From the NCBI GenBank assembly GCA_016841945.1, contig JAENYC010000005.1:1-64000 (forward strand): DNA of 64,000 nt, given 5' to 3'. Position 1 is the stretch's first letter; each line of letters starts with the position of its first letter. Below are positions 27,730-36,169 of this stretch, one piece after another. Made by a program: the position numbers and the translations under genes. The notes beneath the pieces are model-generated. The model had not been told where the DNA came from, made no database searches, and saw only the letters and a list, made by a program, of their open reading frames with translations. Source of the DNA: Haloplasma contractile (GTDB taxonomy: Bacteria; Bacillota_I; Bacilli_A; Haloplasmatales; Haloplasmataceae).

Positions 27730-28820
27730 TGAAAGAAAAACAAACACCCGTACTAAGTGTCAGGGGCTTAAAAAAACATTTCAAAACTGGTATTGGTAGA
27801 AATAAGTTATTGATTAAAGCTGTTGACGATGTATCATTTGACATCTATAAAGGAGAAGTATTTAGTTTAGTTGGGGAGTCTGGTTGTGGGAAAACAACAA
27901 CTGGACGTACAATTATTAAACTTTATGAACCAACTGATGGAGAAGTATTTTTCTTAGATAAGCGAATTGGTGCAGGTTATCAATCGTTAAAGGAAGAAAT
28001 TAAAGAAGTAAAGAAAAATGCTAGACAAGGGATAAAAGAAAATCCAGAGAATGCTGAAAAGATAAAGGAAGAACGTGACAAAAAGATTGAAGAACTAAAA
28101 AATGAGATTGCACAAAGAAAGGAAGATACTGCAAGAGAAGATAAAGTGCTCATGAAAAAAATGCAAATGATCTTCCAAGATCCTATAGCATCATTAAATC
28201 CTCGTATGGTTGTTAAAGAAATCATCGCAGAAGGTCTACGTATCGCTGGTGAAAAAGATCCTGATATAATTAATACACGTGTTAATGAAATGCTTGAAAC
28301 AGTTGGGCTATTACCTGAACATGCCAGTCGTTATCCACATGAATTTAGTGGTGGACAAAGACAACGTATTGGTGTTGCTAGAGCGTTAGCACCATCACCC
28401 GAATTTATCATTGCTGATGAGCCTGTTAGTGCACTTGATGTATCAATACAAGCACAAGTTATTAACTTACTGAATGATTTGAGAGATGAGTTTGGAATTA
28501 CAATTTTATTCGTTGCACATGACCTGTCTGTTGTTAAGTACTTTAGTGATAGAATTGGTGTTATGTATTATGGAAAATTAGTTGAATTAGCACCTAAAGA
28601 GGAACTATTCAAAAATCCTTTACATCCATATACACGTTCTCTTCTATCAGCTGTTCCATTACCAGATCCAAATTATGAGAAGACGCGTAAGAGAATAGCT
28701 TATGACCCATCTGTACATAATTATACAGAAGAGAAGCCATCATTGCATGAAATAAAAGAAGGTCATTTCATTTATGCAAATCAGGAAGAATTAGAAAAGT
28801 ATAAGAAAGAGCTGAAATAA
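27729..28820 (+). CDS. oppF: Oligopeptide ABC transporter ATPase OppF with coiled-coil insertion
   Basis: Second ATPase of the Opp system. Walker A GESGCGKTT, Q-loop IFQDPIASLNP, signature SGGQRQR, Walker B FIIADEPVSALD, H-loop FVAHDLSV. An insertion of about 55 charged residues (about 82-138, KEEIKEVKKNARQ, EKIKEERDKKIEELKNE) precedes the Q-loop, so its site differs from that in OppD. Starts at ATG 27729 overlapping the oppD stop (TAATG). A decayed paralog of its C-terminus lies at 19503. Confidence 0.94.
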   Translation: MKEKQTPVLSVRGLKKHFKTGIGRNKLLIKAVDDVSFDIYKGEVFSLVGESGCGKTTTGRTIIKLYEPTDGEVFFLDKRIGAGYQSLKEEIKEVKKNARQGIKENPENAEKIKEERDKKIEELKNEIAQRKEDTAREDKVLMKKMQMIFQDPIASLNPRMVVKEIIAEGLRIAGEKDPDIINTRVNEMLETVGLLPEHASRYPHEFSGGQRQRIGVARALAPSPEFIIADEPVSALDVSIQAQVINLLNDLRDEFGITILFVAHDLSVVKYFSDRIGVMYYGKLVELAPKEELFKNPLHPYTRSLLSAVPLPDPNYEKTRKRIAYDPSVHNYTEEKPSLHEIKEGHFIYANQEELEKYKKELK

Positions 28821-28822
28821 TA

Positions 28823-29176
28823 GTGAAAAAGTTTATTATAGCCTTGTTAATAAGTTTGGCATGTGTCTTTATCATACATTTAACATTGTTTGATAATGCA
28901 TATTCTTACCAAAGTTTGTCAAACGCATTATTTGTCGTTGGAATATTTATGTTCTTTATTGGTCTTATTATTATCACCGAGGCTTCAAAAATGTTTTTAA
29001 TCATTGGTTATAGCTTTAAAGCATTTATAAAAAGAAAAGAATTTAAATATAAATCTTATTATGATTATATGAAAGAAAAACAGAAAGAAAAAACGACACC
29101 TTATGCATTACAGATGTTTATCATCAGTATAGGCTATTTAGTGACTTCTTATATATTAGCTCTACAAGTTGTTTAA
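28823..29176 (+). CDS. DUF3899-like small membrane protein
   Basis: 117 residues with three hydrophobic segments (about 3-20, 35-55, 98-116) and a Lys-rich loop (FKYKSYYDYMKEKQKEK). It resembles DUF3899 proteins found after opp genes. The start is GTG 28823, two bases after the oppF stop, with only a weak AAAGAG upstream, so translation probably couples to oppF. No function is known. The same pairing appears in decayed form upstream of oppA. Confidence 0.75.
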   Translation: MKKFIIALLISLACVFIIHLTLFDNAYSYQSLSNALFVVGIFMFFIGLIIITEASKMFLIIGYSFKAFIKRKEFKYKSYYDYMKEKQKEKTTPYALQMFIISIGYLVTSYILALQVV

Positions 29177-29185
29177 TAAAACAAT

Positions 29186-29220
29186 AAAAGGCAGGTTTTA
29201 AAGCCCTGCCTTTTTTTTAT
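29186..29220. terminator. Bidirectional terminator between the opp operon and trpS
   Basis: AAAGGCAGG (29187-29195) pairs with CCTGCCTTT (29205-29213), with T8 on the plus strand and an A/T-rich flank serving trpS on the minus strand. Confidence 0.85.
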
Positions 29221-30203
29221 TATCTTAATAAACCTAGACGTTTTTTAACTTTTCTCACCTTTTTATTTGCTAGATAATTTGCTTTTTTAGCCCCTTCATC
29301 TAAGATTTCATCCAGTTCTCTTGAAGTTCTTATATTTTCATATTTTTGTTGAATAGGATGAATGATGTTAATTAATTCATTAGCTAAAGCTTTTTTAAAT
29401 TCTCCATAATTACAGTTTTTAAATTCATTCTCTAAAGAATTAATTGATTTCTTAGTGATGATAGAAAATATAGATAAGAGATTACTAATACCCGGTTTAT
29501 TTAAAACATCATATTTAATCTTCATTTCACTATCAGTTTTAGCTGACATGATTTTTTTTCGAATAATATTCGCTTCATCTAATAAAAGAATACAACCTTT
29601 ATCATTTTCACTTTTACTCATTTTTTTTGTAGGTTCTTGTAAATCCATTATTCTGGCTCCAACTTTTGGAATTAAATGTTCTGGTATGGTAAAGGTGTCT
29701 CCATGCTTATTATTAAAACGGGTTGCGATATCTCTTGTTAATTCTACATGTTGTTTTTGGTCTTCACCAACAGGTACTAAATCTGAATCATATAGTAAGA
29801 TATCTGATGCCATTAAAACTGGATATGTATAAAACCCACTAGATAGTCCATCAGTACCAACTTTATTTGCTTTATCTTTATATTGAGTCATACGATTTAG
29901 CTCTCCAATATAGGTATTACATTCAAGTATCCAACTGAGTTCCGTATGAGCGTGTACTTCTGATTGAATAAAAATGGTAGATTTGTTAGGGTCTATCCCA
30001 CATGCAATATAAAAAGCTGCAATATCTTTAATTCTCTTTTTTAGTTCTAGTTTAATCTGTGGTACTGTAATCGCATGTAAATCAACCACACAAAAGTAAC
30101 ATTCATATTCGTGTTGAAGTTTAATAAAATTTGTGATAGCACCTATGTAATTACCTAAAGTTAAATCACCACTTGGTTTTATTCCTGAGAATATTTTTTT
30201 CAT
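29220..30203 (-). CDS. trpS: Tryptophanyl-tRNA synthetase
   Basis: Class I synthetase of 327 residues that charges tRNA-Trp in the cytosol. The HIGH-equivalent reads PSGDLTLGNYIGA; the KMSKS loop is intact (KKMSKSEND). AIHAITVPQ-like and the DILLYDSDLVPVGEDQKQHVE block are typical of bacterial TrpS. ATG 30203 is preceded by AAAGAGGGATTTC. I see no T-box in the short leader. Confidence 0.96.
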   Translation of the reverse strand: MKKIFSGIKPSGDLTLGNYIGAITNFIKLQHEYECYFCVVDLHAITVPQIKLELKKRIKDIAAFYIACGIDPNKSTIFIQSEVHAHTELSWILECNTYIGELNRMTQYKDKANKVGTDGLSSGFYTYPVLMASDILLYDSDLVPVGEDQKQHVELTRDIATRFNNKHGDTFTIPEHLIPKVGARIMDLQEPTKKMSKSENDKGCILLLDEANIIRKKIMSAKTDSEMKIKYDVLNKPGISNLLSIFSIITKKSINSLENEFKNCNYGEFKKALANELINIIHPIQQKYENIRTSRELDEILDEGAKKANYLANKKVRKVKKRLGLLR

Positions 30204-30353
30204 GAAATCCCTCTTTATAAGTTATTTTATATATTATAACATTCTTTTTTTAAAATGTGAAGATTTGAAAAAATTGAATGTGTATAATACTTTGTAGAAT
30301 ATTGATAGATATTATGGTATAATGATATCGTGCTAAAAGAAGGGAAGGTAATG

Positions 30354-30803
30354 ATGGTAACCATATATACAACTCCAAGTTGTGCTTCTTGTCGAAAGGC
30401 TAAGAAATGGTTTGAAGAATATGATATAAATTATCAAGAAATAAATATTTTTAATACCAAGCTGACAAAGGCTGATATTTTTCGCATTTTAGATAAAACA
30501 GAAAACGGATTTGATGATATCATTTCAACGCGCTCTAAGATTATGAGTGAGAATAATATTGATATTAATAGTATGAAAATGCATGAATTATTGGATTTCA
30601 TCATTGAGAATCCTAGTATATTAAGAAGGCCAATCATTGTTGATAATAAACGACTTCAAGTAGGATACAATGATGAAGAGATAAGAACCTTTTTACCAAG
30701 AAGAATTCGTGAACAAATAAGAGAAGAATTAAAATGCAGTTGTACACATGATAAATGTGATTACTTAGAAGCCTTAAAAGAAGCATTAAAAATTACTGTT
30801 TAA
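30354..30803 (+). CDS. spx: Transcriptional regulator Spx
   Basis: ArsC-fold global regulator that binds the RNA polymerase alpha C-terminal domain under disulfide stress. The redox switch CASC sits near the N-terminus (VTIYTTPSCASCRKAKKW), followed by the RPIIVD segment and an extended acidic/Lys-rich tail. AAGGGAAGG precedes ATG codons at 30351 and 30354; I choose the second because homologs begin MVTLYT. The extra C-terminal cysteines (KCSCTHDKCDY) are unusual beside Bacillus Spx. A TATAAT lies at 30318-30323. Confidence 0.93.
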   Translation: MVTIYTTPSCASCRKAKKWFEEYDINYQEINIFNTKLTKADIFRILDKTENGFDDIISTRSKIMSENNIDINSMKMHELLDFIIENPSILRRPIIVDNKRLQVGYNDEEIRTFLPRRIREQIREELKCSCTHDKCDYLEALKEALKITV

Positions 30804-30828
30804 AAGTCTCTAATTAGAGGCTTTTTTA
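30803..30828. terminator. Bidirectional terminator after spx
   Basis: The self-complementary GTCTCTAATTAGAGGC (30806-30821, one G-T pair) is followed by T6. Confidence 0.7.
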
Positions 30829-31382
30829 TATTCATAGGCCCTTATAACCTTGTGTTTTGTTTTACGTCTCTTTATCTTAAATTGATCTAGTAATGCTTCA
30901 AATATTTTTTTACCATATTCATAATCTTTTGTTTCAAGTTCTATTTCATAATCAATATGTTCTTCATAAATGGATTGATCTAGAGCAATCAAGTTATCTT
31001 TGTATGGAAACTCATAACGGTTGGTTGTAATACGTGCAAACTCATATAAAGGTGATGTAACACCTATTTGAAATAGTTTATTGGAAACATCACCTTTTGG
31101 GAGTTCTTGCTGATTAAGTATTTGATCTAATTGTAGATATGTGATAATATCACTTGTTTCTATTATTCCGACATCAGCTTCCTGTTTTAATGTCAGTTCG
31201 ATTTGCTCACTTTTTATTCTCGCACGTAAAGCTATTCTCTTATGCATTAAACATTGATTTTTTGTATCAAAATAGATATTTACTTGTTTGTTTTTTTAAT
31301 GTGGTTTAAAATATTGTATGAGGGTTTGATATTCTTCCTTGGTTAATTGATTTTTAAATTCTATTTCTAAAGATTGTCCCAT
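30810..31382 (-). pseudogene. yjbK: CYTH-domain protein gene (YjbK-like) interrupted by an in-frame TAA
   Basis: The natural start is ATG 31382 after AGGAGTGAT: 28 codons read MGQSLEIEFKNQLTKEEYQT and on, including the CYTH metal motif ExEFK. Codon 29 is TAA (31298-31296). The same frame then continues KNKQVNIYFDTKNQCLMHKR and stays open to 30810 for 145 codons from ATG 31247, which has no ribosome binding site. The downstream piece alone lacks the catalytic ExExK. Position before relQ-nadK matches yjbK in Bacillus. Either a recent nonsense mutation, a sequencing error, or readthrough. Confidence 0.85.
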
Positions 31383-31516
31383 GTTATCACTCCTATTAAC
31401 CATTTTATACAAATTTATTTGTTAAATCAAATATTTATGGTAAAATAAAGATAATAGGGAAATTTTCATTTAATATCATAGAAAAGGATGGTGAAATCCG
31501 ATTAATCGGAGATACT

Positions 31517-32173
31517 ATGGTTTATATACACAATTGGGATGAGTTTTTACAACCGTATGAATTAACGGTTCAGGAATTGAAACTGAAGTTAGAGGGAATT
31601 AGAGCGCAATATTGGAAAAAAAATATCCATTCACCAATTGAATCTGTCCGTGTACGAGTAAAAACAATAAATAGTATTATAGATAAATCAAAACGGATGG
31701 AACTACGACTTGATGAAATTGGTGAAAAAATGCATGATATCGCTGGTGTTAGGATCACTTGTCAATTTGTTGAAGATATTTATTCTGTTGTTTCTTTATT
31801 AAAAAAACGAAGCGATATTGAAATCGTGTATGAAAGAGATTATGTAACCTATCCAAAAGAAAGTGGTTATCGTTCTTATCACCTACATGGTTATTACAAT
31901 TTAGAAACTATCGATGGAACTAGGAAAGTTTTATTTGAAGTACAAATCAGAACCATGACCATGAATGTTTGGGCAACGGTTGAACATTCTTTGAATTATA
32001 AATATGAAGATGAAATACCAGAAGCAATTAGAGATAAATTGATCAAAGCAGCTGAGGCAGCTTTTAATTTAGATGAACAAATTTCCCAAATAAGAAATGA
32101 AATAAGAGAAGCACAACAACAGTTTATCTTAAAAAAATTGAGTCAGTTCAAAGGATATGATGAGAATAGATAA
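31517..32173 (+). CDS. relQ: Small alarmone synthetase RelQ (YjbM)
   Basis: Single-domain (p)ppGpp synthetase of 218 residues, transferring pyrophosphate from ATP to GDP or GTP. Synthetase motifs: DIAGVRITCQF, YPKESGYRSYH (G-loop), EVQIRTMTMNVWATVEHSLNYK, and a C-terminal amphipathic helix for tetramer formation. There is no hydrolase domain. It lies 13 bases before nadK, in the Bacillus order yjbM-nadF. The ribosome binding region CGGAGA overlaps the 12-base palindrome CCGATTAATCGG. Confidence 0.95.
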   Translation: MVYIHNWDEFLQPYELTVQELKLKLEGIRAQYWKKNIHSPIESVRVRVKTINSIIDKSKRMELRLDEIGEKMHDIAGVRITCQFVEDIYSVVSLLKKRSDIEIVYERDYVTYPKESGYRSYHLHGYYNLETIDGTRKVLFEVQIRTMTMNVWATVEHSLNYKYEDEIPEAIRDKLIKAAEAAFNLDEQISQIRNEIREAQQQFILKKLSQFKGYDENR

Positions 32174-32186
32174 TGGAGTGAATGGT

Positions 32187-32969
32187 ATGAAATATGCGGT
32201 TATATCTAGAGGGGACCCTTTTACAGCTCATTTCGTGGAAGAATTACATAAGCGCTTACTACAAGTTGGGATGGTCAATCATCAAGAATTACCACAACTC
32301 GTTATTACAGTTGGTGGAGATGGTACAATGCTTAAAGCCGTGCATCATTATATGGACCGTATCGAAGATGTGGTATTTGTAGGGAGTCATACAGGGAAAT
32401 TAGGCTTTTATACAGATTTTATACATGAAGACTTAGATCATTTCATAGATACTATTTTAAAAAATGATTATGAGGATGTATCATTTCCTCTTTTAACCGC
32501 TTATGTTTGTAATCATACCTCTTGTATAAAATATAACGCGTTAAATGAAATGACACTACTCAATCCATTTCATACACAACACATTGACGTATATATAAAT
32601 GATGATTATTTCGAATCTTTCCAAGGGACCGGTTTATGTATTAGTACACCAACAGGAAGTTCGGCTTATAATAAATCGTTAGGTGGTGCTTTAATCCATC
32701 CTAAAATACAAGCTTTTCAATTAACTGAAATAGGTTCTATCAATAATAATGTGTATCGAACGATATCAGCACCGATGATATTTCCAAAAGAACATCATAT
32801 TACCTTAAAAGCAGCTGATTTTAATGAGGTGACCTTAACGATAGATCACATGCATCGTAATTTGGAAAGTTATGAATATATTAAATTCTTGTTATCGGAT
32901 AGGGTCGTACAATTTAGACAGTATACCAATAATGATTTTTGGAAAAGAGTAAGAAAATCGTTTTTATAA
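32187..32969 (+). CDS. nadK: NAD kinase
   Basis: Phosphorylates NAD to NADP. 260 residues: MKYAVISRGD start, VGGDGTMLKAVHHY carrying the GGDGT motif, GSHTGKLGFYTDF, and the NE/D region YNALNEMTLL with PTGSSAYNKSLGGA. The ATG at 32187 follows GGAGTGAAT and gives the normal N-terminus; the longer frame starting at 32157 overlaps relQ and is rejected. The usual next gene, rluD, is missing, and a terminator follows. Confidence 0.96.
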   Translation: MKYAVISRGDPFTAHFVEELHKRLLQVGMVNHQELPQLVITVGGDGTMLKAVHHYMDRIEDVVFVGSHTGKLGFYTDFIHEDLDHFIDTILKNDYEDVSFPLLTAYVCNHTSCIKYNALNEMTLLNPFHTQHIDVYINDDYFESFQGTGLCISTPTGSSAYNKSLGGALIHPKIQAFQLTEIGSINNNVYRTISAPMIFPKEHHITLKAADFNEVTLTIDHMHRNLESYEYIKFLLSDRVVQFRQYTNNDFWKRVRKSFL

Positions 32970-32982
32970 GATGATTGATTTG

Positions 32983-33014
32983 AAGCTTTCTTAATGAATG
33001 GGAAAGCTTTCTTT
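32983..33014 (+). terminator. Intrinsic terminator after nadK
   Basis: AAGCTTTC (32983-32990) pairs with GAAAGCTT (33002-33009), followed by TCTTTATATTTT. Confidence 0.75.
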
Positions 33015-33079
33015 ATATTTTATAAATGATTAATATGTGATATACTATATATAATTAATGGATATTGAAGGTGTTAGAT

Positions 33080-33931
33080 ATGAAAGACACATTGAAGAAA
33101 ATATATAAAAGTAATCTAGTTGAGTCTGTTTCAACTTATGATTTTGATCATTATTATTATTTTATTGGTGAAGATGATGTATTTGGAATATTAAAAAAAT
33201 GTGTATCAGATAATGAATTAAAATTAATTTTAAGTCAATATGAATTATTAAGTGAAGAATGGGGATATCAAAAACATCAAAAATTGATGGATTTTCTATT
33301 TGGCAATCAAAAGGATATAGTTGATATGGAAGTCATAAAGTATTACTTTATTAAATTTATGAATATTCATGATGAAGATATTTATAAAGACTTAAATCAG
33401 TTATTGAGTGAGTTATTTAATGAACGAACGTATTTTATTAAAAAACATAATATTTATATGATTATTGTTGAAGGTGATATGGATATTCAATTCATAGATG
33501 TATTAAAATCAATTGAAGGAGATTTCTTTATACAAATCATTGGATTCGAAAGTGACATATATGATGTTAATTTAAATCTTCCAAAATATTTTCAGTTTGA
33601 TTTTAAAGCATTTCAATCATATCAAAAGACAGATCAATTAATTATACATAAAACGGATTTACTTCAAAATAATCTATTATCTATAATGAATCAACAATTA
33701 AAAGATGAAATTAAAACCTATATTTTAAAAGATTATATACAAGATAAAGAAATGCTTAATGTGATTAAAACTTATTTTAAAACTAATTTTAATTCGACAC
33801 TTGCTGCCAAAAAATGCTATATGCACAGAAACACATTTATTAATAAAATAGATAAGTTTATTGGACAGACACATTTTAATTTACGACGTTATGACGAGGC
33901 TTTTATTGTCTACTTAGCACTTGTTATGTAA
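33080..33931 (+). CDS. PucR-type helix-turn-helix regulator (YxkF-like)
   Basis: 283 residues. The C-terminal 60 or so hold a PucR/CdaR HTH (TYFKTNFNSTLAAKKCYMHR then NTFINKIDKFIG). The N-terminal 200 residues have no motif I recognise and are rich in Tyr, Phe and Asp. The ATG at 33080 follows AAGGTGTTAG. It sits directly before the msmX gene; Bacillus has the same pair (yxkF-msmX), so it probably controls sugar uptake, by inference. Confidence 0.8.
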   Translation: MKDTLKKIYKSNLVESVSTYDFDHYYYFIGEDDVFGILKKCVSDNELKLILSQYELLSEEWGYQKHQKLMDFLFGNQKDIVDMEVIKYYFIKFMNIHDEDIYKDLNQLLSELFNERTYFIKKHNIYMIIVEGDMDIQFIDVLKSIEGDFFIQIIGFESDIYDVNLNLPKYFQFDFKAFQSYQKTDQLIIHKTDLLQNNLLSIMNQQLKDEIKTYILKDYIQDKEMLNVIKTYFKTNFNSTLAAKKCYMHRNTFINKIDKFIGQTHFNLRRYDEAFIVYLALVM

Positions 33932-33942
33932 AGTATATAAAT

Positions 33943-33972
33943 TGCACATATTTTATGATAAAAAGATGTGCA
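33943..33972. promoter_or_regulatory. Inverted repeat upstream of the msmX promoter
   Basis: TGCACAT (33943-33949) and ATGTGCA (33966-33972), seven perfect base pairs across a 16-base loop, ten bases before the -35. A candidate operator for the neighbouring PucR-type regulator, or a weak terminator of its gene. Confidence 0.45.
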
Positions 33973-33981
33973 GAATTGACA

Positions 33982-34010
33982 TTTACTTAAAAGCTTTTTT
34001 ATTTTATAAT
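33982..34010 (+). promoter_or_regulatory. msmX promoter
   Basis: TTTACT (33982-33987), 17-base spacer, TATAAT (34005-34010). A TTGACA at 33976-33981 would need a 23-base spacer and is less likely. Confidence 0.6.
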
Positions 34011-34042
34011 GTTTTATAGATAGAAATTAGGAGGGAAAAAAT

Positions 34043-35149
34043 ATGGCTACATTAAAGCTAAAAGATGTTAATAAAATTTATGATAATAATGTACATGCAG
34101 TTTTTGATTTTACAATCGATGTTGAACACAAAGAATTTATCGTCTTTGTAGGACCTTCAGGATGTGGGAAATCAACCACATTACGTATGATTGCAGGATT
34201 AGAAGAGATTACTTCTGGAGAACTGTATATTGATGACGAATTAATGAATGATGTTGCACCTAAAGATCGTAATATCGCAATGGTTTTCCAAAATTATGCC
34301 CTATATCCTCATATGAATGTTTATGATAATATGGCATTTGGATTAAAACTACGTAAATTTCCTAAAGATGAAATTGAACGTCGCGTTCAAAAAGCCGCTG
34401 ATATATTAGGATTAAAACCTTATTTACAACGTAAACCTAAGGCATTATCAGGTGGACAACGTCAACGTGTTGCGCTAGGACGTGCAATTGTTCGTGATGC
34501 GAAGGTATTCTTAATGGATGAGCCTTTATCAAATCTAGATGCTAAACTACGTGTGACGATGCGTTCTGAATTAATTAAATTACATGAAAGTTTAGATACA
34601 ACAACAATATATGTTACCCATGACCAAATCGAAGCGATGACAATGGCAACTCGTATTGTGGTTATGAAAGACGGTTATATACAACAAGTTGGTAAACCAA
34701 AAGAAATATATGATTTACCTAATAATATGTTTGTTGGTGGATTTATTGGGACACCTCCAATGAACTTTATTAAAGGTAAATTTACTGAAAAAGGTACATT
34801 CGTCGCTGGTGATTATGAAGTTGAATTACCTAAACCTAAAGTTGATTTATTAAAAGAAAAAGGATATACTGAAAAACCAGTTGTGTTAGGTATTAGACCT
34901 GAACATATTACAGATAAACCGTTAGAATTAGAAGCAAACAAAAAATCATGTTTTACATTTGATGTTGATGTTGCAGAACTATTAGGGTCTGAAACGATTA
35001 TCTACACTGATTTTGATAATCAAAGAGTTGTCGCAAAAGTTGATGCGCGAGCAGATTTAAAAATTGGGTCTAAAGTTGATTTAGCATTAAAAATGGAACA
35101 CTGTCATTTCTTTGACCCAGAAACAGAATTACGTATAAGAAAATACTAA
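34043..35149 (+). CDS. msmX: Multi-sugar ABC transporter ATPase (MsmX/UgpC family)
   Basis: Energises one or more CUT1 sugar importers from the cytosol. 368 residues: Walker A GPSGCGKSTT, Q-loop VFQNYALYPHM, signature LSGGQRQR, Walker B VFLMDEPLSNLD, H-loop YVTHDQIEAMT, and a C-terminal TOBE regulatory domain (VVLGIRPEHI). No permease or binding protein is adjacent, as usual for MsmX, which serves several transporters at once. ATG 34043 follows GGAGGGAAA. Confidence 0.95.
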   Translation: MATLKLKDVNKIYDNNVHAVFDFTIDVEHKEFIVFVGPSGCGKSTTLRMIAGLEEITSGELYIDDELMNDVAPKDRNIAMVFQNYALYPHMNVYDNMAFGLKLRKFPKDEIERRVQKAADILGLKPYLQRKPKALSGGQRQRVALGRAIVRDAKVFLMDEPLSNLDAKLRVTMRSELIKLHESLDTTTIYVTHDQIEAMTMATRIVVMKDGYIQQVGKPKEIYDLPNNMFVGGFIGTPPMNFIKGKFTEKGTFVAGDYEVELPKPKVDLLKEKGYTEKPVVLGIRPEHITDKPLELEANKKSCFTFDVDVAELLGSETIIYTDFDNQRVVAKVDARADLKIGSKVDLALKMEHCHFFDPETELRIRKY

Positions 35150-35167
35150 ATTGTCTCCTCATAATAA

Positions 35168-35195
35168 AAAAGGCTTCAAGTTGAAGCCTTTTTTA
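35168..35195. terminator. Bidirectional terminator after msmX
   Basis: AAAAGGCTTCAA (35168-35179) pairs with TTGAAGCCTTTT (35181-35192) around a tiny loop. Confidence 0.85.
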
Positions 35196-35200
35196 ACATT

Positions 35201-35647
35201 TTAGGTTATATTTTGATACATAAAAACAGTATCTTGACTTTTTTTGAGTCCTCTTTTTTTATAGAAATCATAAGCTTTAACGTTTTTATTAGTTAACAAT
35301 ATGATATTTTTGACATTGTTATTTTTTAGGTTTAAGACCGTATAATCGTATAGTTTACTTCCTATTCCGTTTCCTTGAAGCTTGTCGTCGATGAAAAATT
35401 CTTTGATGAAAAATTCATCACCTTGCCACCATCTATTAATACATCCAACACACACACCAATAATATCTTTATCATATAATGCGATATATCCTTTAAAACC
35501 TGGTGTTTTAACAATATCTAATAAGTACTCTTTAGCTCTTTCGAAAGAAGGCCATTTATCATACCAGGGCTCTTTTTGATAAACGCTTAAGAAAAGCGAT
35601 ACAATCTCATCGATTTTTTGTGATTTAAATTCTTGAAATGTCATCAT
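35201..35647 (-). CDS. GNAT-family N-acetyltransferase
   Basis: 148 residues with the GNAT acetyl-CoA motif A: EFFIDDKLQGNGIGSKLYDY, followed by IILLTNKNVKAYDFYKKRGL (motif B with the typical ending). The start overlaps the stop of the gene before it (ATGA), with Met also at the second codon. The acceptor substrate is unknown. Confidence 0.92.
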   Translation of the reverse strand: MMTFQEFKSQKIDEIVSLFLSVYQKEPWYDKWPSFERAKEYLLDIVKTPGFKGYIALYDKDIIGVCVGCINRWWQGDEFFIKEFFIDDKLQGNGIGSKLYDYTVLNLKNNNVKNIILLTNKNVKAYDFYKKRGLKKSQDTVFMYQNIT

Positions 35648-36045
35648 AACTTTATGGATTTTTCAATATTAATTGCATCAAGTGCTAACTCATAGTGTTC
35701 TAATATGGTTTTATACATATATCTGAATAAATATTTAGAGATACCTTTATTACGTGCTGTATACATACGATATTGTCTTTCTAATCTTTTAACAATAATC
35801 TCTTCATTGTTTTTATATTCTTTTAACGCTTTCTTATTTGTATTGATAAATATAATATCAATGATAATGAGCACGAAGAATGATAAGACAAATATGAAAA
35901 TAACCGCAGCAATTTCATTTTGTTGATAAGATAGGGATAGAATACCACCAATTAATAGTAAAGAAAATATAATCGTAGAATATATGACTTGTTTTGTTAA
36001 CCTTTGAATAATAGCTTTTACATGAAATTCGAATTTTTCATTCAT
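35644..36045 (-). CDS. Two-helix membrane protein of unknown function
   Basis: 133 residues: an amphipathic N-terminus (about 1-20), two hydrophobic segments (about 21-41 and 45-68), then a basic cytosolic tail (KNNEEIIVKRLERQYRMYT) rich in Tyr. Not recognised. ATG 36045 follows AGGAGTGAT. It is the first gene of a pair with the GNAT, which it overlaps by four bases. Confidence 0.7.
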   Translation of the reverse strand: MNEKFEFHVKAIIQRLTKQVIYSTIIFSLLLIGGILSLSYQQNEIAAVIFIFVLSFFVLIIIDIIFINTNKKALKEYKNNEEIIVKRLERQYRMYTARNKGISKYLFRYMYKTILEHYELALDAINIEKSIKL

Positions 36046-36169
36046 TCATATCACTCCTATACTATAATTATAACACGGAAGAAAGATTTTATAAAATAAT
36101 TAGATTTTCTTACAAGTATTTTGTACCAAAAGATGTTATAATGAAAAAAAAGATACGTGGGTGAAAAGT

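Noticed and set aside
30204-30353. T-box or other leader for trpS or spx
   Set aside because: The divergent interval is only about 150 bases, with no AGGGTGGNACCGCG-like antiterminator element on either strand.
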